Assembly: GCA_001692895.1 (NCBI GenBank)
Contig: KV748250.1
Span: 311,475 to 375,474, forward strand
Direction of reading: 5' to 3'
Source of the DNA: Cenococcum geophilum 1.58
Lineage: Eukaryota; Ascomycota; Dothideomycetes; Gloniales; Gloniaceae
Length of the DNA stretch: 64,000 nt
Part shown: in pieces, positions 36,060 to 46,035 of the stretch
Position numbering within the stretch: the stretch's first letter is position 1
Layout: each line of letters starts with the position of its first letter
Translations under genes and position numbers: made by a program
The notes under the pieces: model-generated
Seen by the model: the letters and a program-made list of their open reading frames with translations, nothing else
The model's database searches: none
What the model was told of the DNA's origin: nothing

Positions 36060-38545
36060 CTATAATAGGTTCGCTTATATAAACAACAAACTCTATACCC
36101 TCGCCTACTTCTAAATTAACGTCACTTTAGCCAGCCGTTCTATATATATAGTATATAGTTAGATATAATAAAATCCTATACCTTTCTAATATTCTTGTAT
36201 TAGATAGCGCTAAAGAAATATTACGCTAGAACTATAAAGGACCGTAATACCGGATAGGATAGATAGTGTTAAAAAACCGTTGCCTATAACAATACTTTCT
36301 ATTATAACCACCAAAACCAATTAATTAGCACTTTAAATCCTTACGTCGCCACGGAATATATACTACTAGTATCGCCGCTCCCTATATTACTGATAACGCC
36401 GCTTACTTCTGCCAATATAAGCCTATAAAAGATTAATACCTCTTATAACTCTACTCTATATAAAGCTAATCTAAAGAGCACCTTAGATAGTAACCTCCCT
36501 AATTAATATAAAGTCTTTTATACTAATCTTAAAGAGCTTACCCTTATAAAGATAGATTATAGAAAGAAAATTAATTCTCTCTTTAAAGAAATAGAAGGAG
36601 TAGTAGATATATAGAGAAACTTAGAGGAGATAAAATAATTATTACTTACTTTAGAGGCGTGGCAGAACTAGCTTAAAGAGATACGTAGCTCCTATAAATC
36701 TAATAAACCGATATAGTTATAGAGAAATTTTTACGAAATACTTACGGAAGCGTAATTAATACTCTCTAAGAATACTACCGCTAAGCCCTAGCGTTTCTAA
36801 GACCTCCTTTAAGAAAATATTAACTTTAAAGCTCCTTATAATAAACAAGAGAAGCGTAGAGCCCTTAGGCTAGATATTATTATTATAAGACCGGAATATC
36901 TAGCTTTAAGTCCTCCCCTATATAGACAATTTCACTATATTATAGAATATAAACGAGGGAAAGGAGCTTTATATAATAACGTAGCGATCTAGGATTTACT
37001 AATTCGAAGCCTATAAATATTTAACGACAATTTTTTCCGATAGTGCTTATATTCTATCTTTATAGCTAGAATAAAACTACGCCTTTTTTAGCTCTATTAA
37101 GGGGGTATAGTATATTTTACTAAAGACGTAGATATCTAAGACCATCCTAATATATTCTTAAAGTTTGTTGCTTAGCTATTATTTATATTACTAAAATAGC
37201 TAGGTTATAGGGAGCGTTTAGATAGCATTAATAGGATATAAGTTTAGTATAAGTAGGATAAGCTATCTAGACGCCCTAATGCGGAAGTTCTTAATTTATA
37301 AGGGATAACGGTATAGAATATTTAAGAACTAGAACCGGAACCTATAGAGCTTAATAAAAATTTCACTTAACTTAACTTAAATAACAAAACCCCTAGGATA
37401 TTAAAGATATAATAGGTATATAAGACGCGAAAGACTACTAAAGCAGATTTCTTACGCGAAATTTCCAATATATATGGCGTACTAAAACTCTTTACCGAGT
37501 ATATAGGTACCTTAACAAAGGACTTTAGCAGCCCCGACTTAGAAATTATATAAATTCCCCTAAGGTTAGCGTATAGACACCTAATATACCCTTCTAGTAG
37601 CACTTATAAACCTTTAGGAAGCGGCTCTAATAGTATTAGCGACAGAGCTACTACCTAAACCTCTATCTCTAAAAAATTACGCACCTTTCCTAGTATAGAC
37701 AATAGCCTTTCCCGCTAACAGCGCTAGATTCTAATTTTATACTATAGTGCCTTAATTAATAATATAAGCGACCTAATAATACCTAGCAAGCCCTTTACTA
37801 TAGTTAACCGTATCTATACCCTCTAATCTATTATTTATACTATCTACAACCTCTTCTGCTATAAGAGACGGATTATCTACTATAACCTTCTAGCGACTAA
37901 TATTTATATCGCTCTACCTCCTATATCTAATTCCAAGCGTCTAATAAATTCTAAGGATTTAGCGGATAATAAGTAGCTAGTAGGTAACCTTATTAACTTT
38001 AATATAGCGAGCTACTAGGACGCCAAAAGTACTAGCTTAAAGGCATATACCGGCACGCCTATATATATGGTAGTGTAAATACTTATCTTAGAAATACTAC
38101 TAGTATACTATCTACCCTAGTATAATATCGAGAGTATATTCTAGGTGCTGCTTATTAGCAAAGCTAAGCGGGTAGGTAAGAGCCTCTTTAAGTACTTAGC
38201 TAGGACAAGCTTAAAAATATTAGGAGCCTTAAAGACTAACTTACTTATAACTAAGTGGTTAAAGTTAATATAGGAAAGCTATATGTAGGGCCCTATTAGT
38301 AAGCTATTATACTAGATATAGGGGTTTCTATTTAACTATTATTGGGAACCAATACGGGAGTAGGATAGTTATATTATGTTAGATGTAGCGTATAAGGCGG
38401 AGAGGTTTAAAATATAAGGGTGGGAGGATTTAGAGTAGGGTGTAGATAATATTGCAAATGCTTTAAAGGAAGGCGTAAAGAGGATTAATACTTAGTTTAA
38501 GGAGTATATTAATAAGCTTCGAGCCGAATAAACCACTCTAGTAAT
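36060..38545 (+). pseudogene. FunK1-type fungal protein kinase relic
   Basis: A plus-strand frame (best from about 36480) with the order of landmarks of the FunK1 family (Pfam Pkinase_fungal). An HYIIEYKRGKGALYNNV segment near 36930-36985 is the region before the kinase core, followed by an LFQLYQGGIVYFTKDVDIQD-like block near 37085-37145. The catalytic loop lies at 37860-37912 (IIYYNLLATNI, corresponding to a D.S..NI loop), the DFG-equivalent LINFNIA at 37990-38010, TGTPIYMVVQ at 38048-38077, and the ES..QVLL block at 38125-38155. Length of about 690 codons fits the family. Key Asp residues read as Asn or Tyr and many Gln/Trp positions are stops, all explained by C-to-T or G-to-A change. Function is lost. 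FunK1 genes are known to be multicopy in fungi, which fits RIP exposure. Confidence 0.82.
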
Positions 38546-38580
38546 AGTATAGCCCCTATAAATATATAGATATTATAATA

Positions 38581-38795
38581 AGCTTATATAAATGCCTCTA
38601 AGATAAAGCTTATAGATTGCTACTATATAAAGATACTAAGCTAAGAAAAAGGAAAAGGGGTTACTAGGACTAATATAAACAAATATAAAGAGCTAACTGC
38701 TAAGGTACTAGCGGTAGGCGAGCTAATTGTAGGGTGTAGCAGAATATAGCAGTAGTATAGCAGAATTTGGCAGGTAAATACCCCGGTACCGTTAC
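38581..38795 (+). repeat. Single diverged copy of the palindrome inner arm
   Basis: It matches 19880-20095 in the same orientation: AAAGCTTA, then AAGCTAAG with an A/G tract AGGAAAAGGGG, then TTACTAGGACTAATATAAAC, then ATAGCAGAATTTGGCAGGT. It shows that the palindrome arm is a dispersed repeat and not unique to 19.4-20.3 kb. Located between the kinase relic and satellite array 2. Confidence 0.7.
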
Positions 38796-38802
38796 ACCCT
38801 AT

Positions 38803-38930
38803 TCCTAATACAGTTGGTAGAATATAGTAGAAATTTTAATTACTAAATTTTTTACTTAATATAGCTAGTAGAAGATAGTAGAAGATTTAGTCTACCTAAT
38901 GCGGCTAGTAGAATATAGTAGTAAACTATC
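38803..38930. repeat. 48-bp tandem satellite array 2 (short)
   Basis: About two and a half copies of the unit described at 35259, with the same irregular TTTTTTACTTAATATAG variant seen in array 1. Leads straight into leader repeat R copy 2. Confidence 0.75.
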
Positions 38931-39260
38931 CATCTTTATATTTACTAGTAGACTTATTTATTAGCTAGTTAAGCTATATAGTTTTCTTTCTTTTTACCTA
39001 ACTACTTCTTCTAGCAATACTATAGATAGCGAGCTACTATCTCTTAAAATTCTAACTTACTTCTATATAACTATTTCCAAATAGGTTATAAGCTCGCATC
39101 TATTATCTTATTACTTCTACCCTTATTATTAAGCTACGAGGTAGTAATACGTATTACTTTAGCCGTGGTGGATAATAAGTAAATAGCCGCGACAATTTCA
39201 CTTTACCTAAGCTTCTTTAACCTACTCTTATAAATAACCTTCTAGTTTATAATCTAGTAT
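38906..39260 (+). repeat. Leader repeat R, copy 2
   Basis: The best copy of R, about 350 bp. The first 225 bp match 35765-36000, and the last 200 bp (through GTAATACGTATTACTTTAGC and CCTAAGCTTCTTTAACCTAC) match the inverted copy at 63700-64000. It precedes the unnamed frame at 39260-40500. Confidence 0.8.
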
Positions 39261-40500
39261 AATTAAGAAATTTATATATAGAGTTAATTTGGTAATTAAT
39301 ATTAAGTATAGAGCAAACGAATTAGACGAATTATGCTATTATATACCTTTACTTTAGGCTTTACCTAGGTAACTAATAATAAAAATATTATTATTAAAAA
39401 TGCGCTTACTATTTGCAGAACTGCCCTAGCTTTAGGTATATCCTTACCTAAGCTAAATAGCTTTTACAATATTAAATTCTAAGACGAGACTTTAGCTATA
39501 AAAAAGTGGTTAGTTACTTATAAGGGTAACTTTAGTTAACTAAATAAACTACAAGTTAATATAACTTAGAAATTAATAATCTACCTTATTTATAAACCCG
39601 ACTATATCTTAACCGCGTAAATAAATGCCGGTCTACTATTTGTAATGCCGTAGAGAGTTACTATAAACCTTCCACCTGTATACTATAATACTGCAATTGC
39701 GATTATTAGGACTATAAACGAAGATCTAAAACTACTGGATACTAAATATAACTACCCTACTCTAGCCGACTGCTACTTAGCTAGGTAATTACTTTATAAC
39801 TAGTTTAACGTTTTTAAACTACTTAATATATTCTACTTTTATTTTACCTACCTAATTAGAAATAAATAGGCTAAGTTACTAGCTAGCAACTTATAGGTTC
39901 TTTAATGGTCGAATAAACTAGATAGAACTTATAGAAACTTAAATACGAGGATTAAAAAAGGGGGTTGGCTTATATATAAGTTATAAGTAGTATTAGCAAT
40001 ATAGATAGCGGGGAGCTATATAGTCCTACTATTAGCTGTTAGGGTTCTTAGAGATATAATCTCTTTAGTTACTAGCTATCTTTTATCTATACTTCTATAT
40101 TAGACAGTAGTATCTATTAGTCTTAGTAATATAAATATACTACCCTAGGTACTAATTAGTACTACGTCCGTATACTAAGACGTTATAGGTATATATTTAA
40201 ATAATAGACGGGTTCTAAGGATAGATAAACTTATATACTACTATCTAATTAAGTTTATATAAGAGTATGCGTTTATTATAGATCCTTGCTTCCTACTTAT
40301 AGCTATAACCGCTCGCTTATATAGGATGAAGTTATATTAGTTACTAGTTAGTATTTAAGATAACCGCATTTAAAACTCTTCTATAGACGCGCTAATATAC
40401 TAGCGGTATCTATTATAGGGTATATAGCTACTTAGAGTTCTAGTTAGGGGCGGTAACTTTAGCAGTTAGCTAACGTTAGGTTGCCTTTACTTAATTAATT
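39260..40500 (+). pseudogene. Unnamed decayed frame downstream of R
   Basis: The plus strand keeps a coding-like frame of about 400 codons with TAA/TAG stops in the RIP pattern. Readable pieces include ALGISLPKLNSFYNIKF near 39430-39480 and YNTAIAIIRTINEDLKLLDT near 39685-39745. The product is not recognised. It ends where trinucleotide tracts begin, which would translate as a homopolymeric tail. Its start region shares repeat R with the helicase relic at the right window edge, but the coding parts then diverge. Confidence 0.4.
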
Positions 40501-40545
40501 ACGTAATATAGATTAATAATAGCTATTTACGTTATCTTCTTTAAG

Positions 40546-40960
40546 TAATAGTACTACTACTACTACCACTACTGCTACTGCTACTGCTACTACTACTGCT
40601 GTATCTTCTGCTCCTGCTCCTACTACCGCTACTACTCCTACTACTGCTACTCCTGCTTCTACTCTACTACTACTACTACTACTACCGCTACCGCTGCTAC
40701 TATACCTGCGCCCGGCTGCCATTACTCCTCTACACCCCCCCCTATGTAGGGCTGCGCTACCTCTATATAGGACTTCGGTCCTAGTAAATAAGCGTACTAG
40801 TAAGTATTAGTACTATAAAGAGAACCGTAAGAATATACTAACCTATAAATAGCTGCTGCTGCTACTACTACTGCTACTACTGCCACTGCCGCCGCGACTC
40901 TCCCCGCTCCTACTACCGCCGCTACTACTACTGCAGCCGCTGCTCTTACTATGCTTGGTT
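40546..40960. repeat. CTA/CTG trinucleotide tracts
   Basis: Two tracts of imperfect ACT/GCT triplets (about 40546-40700 and 40845-40955) separated by 145 bp. They produce open frames of Val, Ala, Ser and Leu runs on either strand, which explains the short frames at 40513-40722 and 40797-40979. I do not regard those as genes. Confidence 0.8.
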
Positions 40961-41480
40961 CGGCCGGCTTTACGGCCATTAATTAAGCCACCGCCCTCCC
41001 TCCCGCCATAGAATCCCCCGTCTACCGCTCGCCGCCGGCGCCAAAGCCGGCGCCACTAATACCGTTATAATACGGGCGCTATATCCCCTACCGCGCGTCT
41101 AGGGTTTATCTCTATGGTGGGCCGCTAGCTTAGGTAGAGCTCCTAGGGTCTACCTAGGGATTCGCCTTAGGGTTAGGGCCCTAAATACGGAGGTGGCCCT
41201 AGCGCAGAGCTGGGGTATAGTAGCCTTACGGCCGTGTCCGTCGTACGTATAGGGCGGCGGCCTATTTACGGAGTGTATGCTAGTCGCGGGCTAGCTACGC
41301 GGTAGTTATACTAACTACTATTACGGTAGTAAAGGGGCGCGCTGCTCCTTCTAGCCCTATAAGTTAGTAAGCTAAACTATAAAAAGTATAACTAATAGAG
41401 ATAATAGCGTCTACTACCGCCGCAGCCTCCGCCGTAGAGACTACTCTAGTAGTCCGTAGTGCTAGTACCCGCTCCCACGC
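40700..41480. other. GC-rich island
   Basis: Sharply richer in G+C and CpG than everything around it, including GCCGGCGCCAAAGCCGGCGC (an inverted repeat around AAA, about 41034-41054) and two adjacent TTAGGG hexamers (41167-41178). No frame with recognisable product. It leads into the Harbinger transposase relic and may be the 5' non-coding part of that element or a piece of unmutated DNA. Confidence 0.6.
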
Positions 41481-41960
41481 CGCTATCGCTAATAAAGCAG
41501 AAAAGATTAAAGGTAAGAACGACTTACTAGGAAGCTATTATTTGGGCTATACCTCCTAAACTTAATAGTGCGTATAAACTCCTTAACGTAGTGCGGTAAA
41601 CATTATATTTTTAACCAATGCCTGTACGCGCTAAAGCTATAAATATATATTCGTACTTATATCCGCTAGCTCGATTACTAGCTCTAAGGAATGTAGTAGA
41701 GCGTACTATAGGCGTTTTTAAGAATTGTTTTTAGTACTTTAAGGTTAGTAGACGTAGTCTCCCTTTAAGTACGCAGGTAAATATAGTATACGCTTTAACT
41801 ATAGCGTATAACTTTATAAATATAAATAATCCGGATAATCTAGGTTACTTTCTAGAAGTGTAGGATAAGGTTATAGATAAGGAAGACGTAAGGCTTATAG
41901 AGGTAGAAAGCGATATAGCTATAAACTAAAGATATAATAAGATTACGGAGCTTATATAGT
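41395..41960 (+). pseudogene. PIF/Harbinger transposase relic
   Basis: The stretch at 41665-41865 reads RNVVERTIGVFKN, then SRRSLPLSTQVNIVYALTIA, then YNFININNP. This is the conserved C-terminal block of the DDE_4 (PIF/Harbinger, HARBI1-like) nuclease family, which cuts and pastes the element (family pattern R.V.ER.FG.LK..F, then Q......CA..HN). Upstream, 41400-41530 gives an Ala/Thr-rich start and a KAEKIKGKNDLLGSYY segment that may be the N-terminal region. The catalytic middle is missing, so the gene is internally deleted. Base composition is less AT-rich than the neighbours. Ends of the element were not found. Confidence 0.72.
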
Positions 41961-42736
41961 AGAGTTACTACGTTTAATAGAGTTAAGAGCTAACTCTAAC
42001 TTAAAGGCTTTATCTACTTCCTCCTAGTCCTCGTTCTTATATTTCTTATCTATTAAGCTTAACGCCTATAAGACTACCTTTAGGAAGGTTTAGGAAGGTA
42101 GGCAGTATATTACAAAACTTCTTAGTAATAGGATTGGCTTTAAAGTAGGCCTTTATAACTTCCTTACTAGTAATAGGTATACCTTTATCTTTATCCTACC
42201 CCTACTAGAGAGGCTATAGAGCTCCTTCTATAGCTTCTAATCCTTCTTATAGTTATTATACTTACTTTTAATTTACTTAATAGTAATAGGGTACTAGGTA
42301 ATAGCAAGCGTACAATTAAGGGTAATTTTCTAGCCGTTAGCTTTATAAGAGATATCTACACCTCCTCTATCTTGTCTATCTATCTTATATATATATCCCT
42401 ATGCCCTACAGGCGTTACGGGCGTTACTATAACTCTACTACGGCTTATATAGGAGGAGGTAAAGATATAGGAAACGTTAATTATAGAGAGGGCGTTAGCT
42501 AAGGAGGAGGCTCTATTACTATACTAAAGTAGGAGTCGCAATAGAGGCCTAGTAGTAGAGGGGGGTTTATTCGGATCGCTTACTAACGTTAATTATATAT
42601 TATGCGAAGTTAAATCTAGAGCCTTATCTAAGCCTTACTAAATAATTGACTTAATTATATAGTAATAGCCGCTACTAATTATAAAACGGGCGACACTAAA
42701 AGGCGTACGGACTAAATGGATTGGAGGTAATTTATA
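41961..42736. other. Unassigned stretch after Harbinger relic
   Basis: No gene, terminal repeat or array is evident. It may include the remainder of the Harbinger element (3' part or its second, Myb-like gene), but nothing in the sequence proves it. Confidence 0.3.
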
Positions 42737-43215
42737 ACCGAATACGGTTGGCAGAATATAGTAGAATATTTAGTCTACCTAATTTCCTAGCACGGCTAGT
42801 AGAATATAGTAGAGGATTTAGTCTACCTAATTTCCTAATACGGCTAGCAGAATATAGTAGAAGACTTAGTCTACCTAACGCGGTTAGCAGAATATAGTAG
42901 AAGATTTAGTCTACCCGTTTCCTAATATAGCTAGTAGAACTTAGTCTACCTAATACAACTGGCAGAATATAGTAGAAGTTTTAGTTTACCTAATTTCCTA
43001 ATATAGCTAGTAGAATATAATAGAAGACTTAGTCTACCTAACGCAGTTAGCAGAATATAGCAGAAGATTTAGTCTACCCGTTTCCTAATACGGCTGGTAG
43101 AACTTAGTCTACCTAATATAACCGGCAGAAGAGTAGAAGTTTTAGTCTACCCGATTTTCTAATACGGTTAGTAGAATATAGCCGAAGATTTAGTCTACCC
43201 GATTTCCTTATACGG
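42737..43215. repeat. 48-bp satellite array 3 with higher-order repeat
   Basis: Same family as 35259-35770. Units of 48 bp mix with shortened units, and a block of about 163 bp (from 42834) is repeated once (from 42997) with the same set of short units, giving a higher-order period. It is followed by non-R sequence, unlike arrays 1 and 2. Confidence 0.88.
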
Positions 43216-43259
43216 TTGGCAAAATATATAAATTGCCATATATACTTAATCTTTACAAT

Positions 43260-45120
43260 CTTTAAGAACAATAACCCCTTTAAGGTGCCCAACGATTACC
43301 CGGCGGCCGTACTACGACTAACCTCCGGCATTTATAGCGTATATCCTTACTTTATATAATAGCGTTAAGTAGGGCCGTAGGCTTAAACAGATTTGGTTAT
43401 AACTTCTTATATATTAGTGGTATACGTTGTCCTATCCTATTAGTTCTACGGGGTAGTATAAAATATTATTTATAGAGTGTCTGACTAGCCTCTTTTAGCT
43501 ATAATCTTATAGAGGGCGAGTTAACTACTTAAAGAGTGCCTGCCGAAGGTCCTTCCGAAACTACTTATATATATTATAATAACTATTAGAGGAGCGGTAG
43601 GAGGAGAGTAGTGTTAAATTAAGGTTATAAGGCTAAAACTCTATATATTGCTTATCTTCTATATAGGTGGTTAAAGAGATTTTAAGGAACTTCGACTGCA
43701 TAGTTAAAGTTGTCTAATTAGTTAGATTCCTACTAAAAGGTTTCTCCTATAAGTTTTATTACGTAATATTGTTATAGGCTTATTTTCTAATAAGTAGGAA
43801 GTAATTAATAATATTAATATTAATAATAAAGTGCTATAAAGGCTTCTAAGTCTTTATATAGGCCCGCTAAGTATTATAATAGGATTGTTATTTAGGCTCC
43901 GCTTAAATAGGAAACCCCCTTAACGCTTATAGAATTGTTTCTATCTTTAATATAAGAGATTTGCGTAATAGTCTAGGTCCAACTAACGGTCCTACTCCCC
44001 TAGCTAGGAATTTAAATAGCGCTAGTTACTATATAACTTACTAGTATCCGGACCGGCAACGATAGTCCTTAGGTCTATTATGCGTGGGTATAGTTTTATA
44101 GTTTAAATGCGTTTATAAAGGTCGAAATTGGCAGATCTTTAACGACGGCGTTTTTGAACACCTGGCGCGTTTATTTAATAGAGCTAGTAGTAAGAGTAGG
44201 ATACTACTGGGGGGTAATAATAGATACCTGCCCTAATCGCGATATATAATGTTAGTAGGAAAAGTAATTAAGGAGTAAGGCGGATTTCTTACTATTATTA
44301 ACTGTACTTCTAAAGGACGACTTAGACGTCTTTCTAAGTAAATTCTATTACCTTTAAGTTCTTTAAGGTAGATCCGTATAATATGCCTTACGGTAGTTAA
44401 GCCGTATAGTAGAGCTTAAGGTAAGAGAGTCTCTTATTAATCTATTCCGTAGGAATCTTTTTCCTACCTCCTCCGGCGTTAATTAAGATATCGCCTTTAG
44501 AGTTACTTAATTCTTCGCGCTTTATTTTAGTTGTTTAGGTTATTAAGCTAAATGACGTAACGCCTAGGAGGGTAGAGAGGCTTATTTATATCTAAGTCGC
44601 GCTAAGTAGTAGATTAAGTATAACTGCCTGTATATTTAAAAAGCCTTCCTCCTTAGTAAATATAGTATTAGGATCTACTGGGCCCTTTTTATTACCTTTG
44701 GCGTGCTATAGCCGGTTAAGAACGTAGCCCTTATTAGCTAACACCCAAATCTTAAAGCCTTTAGGTGTTGGCTTTAATAAAATATTAATAATTTGGGGGT
44801 GCGTCTTATAAAGCGTTAGATTGTCTTATTAGCTATAAGGTAAGTTCTAAGGGTATAGAGCTTATAATAGCTTAATCGGAGGTGTTTAGAAAGGACGTCA
44901 ACTCTATTAAATATAGTTCGTAGAGTAGAATCTTTCTACTTGCGGGTAAACTAAGCCTCTTCCTCTAAAGGATAAAGCTCTATATATTTATTTATCCACT
45001 CCGGAAGCTTTTCTATAATCTTATTAGTAAAGAATAGCCTAAATATAGCTAAGGGGTCCTATAGATTGAGGTTTAGAGGAAGATTTAGGGTACTATAGTT
45101 GTTAAAATTCGCGATATGCA
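43260..45120 (+). pseudogene. Unnamed decayed frame
   Basis: Plus-strand coding-like character from about 43640 to 44420 (for example GRNWQIFNDGVFEHLARLF near 44120-44180 and a KVIKEQGGFLTIINCTSKGR segment near 44260-44320) with RIP-type stops. I do not recognise it. It ends near a 14-base G run. A minus-strand reading of the first 300 bp is equally possible. Confidence 0.33.
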
Positions 45121-45142
45121 AAAGGCTTAAAGGAGGGCCTGT

Positions 45143-45156
45143 GGGGGGGGGGGGGG
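45143..45156 (+). repeat. Homopolymer G14
   Basis: A run of 14 G, the longest G run in the window. It might be a relic polypurine tract, since the PPTs of the G2 and mini-LTR elements are also G runs, but no LTR start was recognised to its right. Confidence 0.6.
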
Positions 45157-46035
45157 TTCTTTTACCTTCTAAGTTAGTAGAATTAAATATTAAGTTAGTG
45201 GAATAAAGTCTATATTATTAGAAGTACGATTAGAAGGCATAGTTAATTAATGTATAATATTTAAATCTATGTAGGTAATACGCGTACTTTTAGTGTTTTA
45301 GTGTTCTACGCACGGTCGAATAATTAGACACTACTTAGTCTATATTCTACCTAGCTATACTACGACTTTTTCTATAGATCTCCCCCTTAACCGCTTATTT
45401 TATGCCTATTATTATTATACTAGGTCTATTTCTAAATACCCCTTTAATTCTAATAGCCTCCGCCTTACTATATATATATACTACTAGTATAAGCGGAAGG
45501 AGAAGAGGCAGGCCTAACGGCAGTCTCCGTAGTAGCCTCTGCAGCAGGCTCTATAGTAGCCTTATTAGCAGCCTCCTTAGTACGCAGCTCCTATAAAGTA
45601 ATAGATATAGTGCTGTTAGTTAGAATTAATTAGTAGAAAAGCGGTTAGTAAGGAAAGAAGGTATATTAAAGAAGCTATTAGTCCAAGTTATTAAAGACTC
45701 TAGGCTATAGGCCAATCTATATAACTATAGAAGGCCTATACTTTCTTAACCTATACCTAATCTAGATATTAAATCTAGGGGGCCAAATTATACTACTATA
45801 GTATATAATAGAATAGGGTAGTAGGTAATAGAAATAGGGTAGTAGGTACCAAAGATAAATCTAATTTTAGTTAATAGCTCTCCTAGGCCTATTAGTAATA
45901 GACTATATTTATAATGTTAAAGTAGCACTATATAAATCTTTAAGCTAGTAGACGGTCTTCTCCTTCCGTATATAAGAGTCCTAGTGGCTATATATATTAG
46001 CGGATCTATAGGTAAGATACTACGGACCTATAGGG
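45157..46035. other. Unassigned spacer
   Basis: AT-rich sequence between the G run and the end of the helicase relic. An open frame at 45402-45596 has no recognisable features and is taken as chance. No repeats stand out. Confidence 0.3.

Noticed and set aside
37367-37603. Minus-strand frame of 78 codons
   Set aside because: Opposite to the kinase relic, whose plus-strand reading carries recognisable family landmarks.
40513-40979. Two short minus-strand frames rich in Val, Ala and Ser
   Set aside because: Produced by trinucleotide repeats; any frame through such tracts stays open.
41167-41178. Interstitial telomere repeat (TTAGGG)2
   Set aside because: Two units are too few to distinguish from chance in a GC-rich stretch, so it is only mentioned as part of the GC island.
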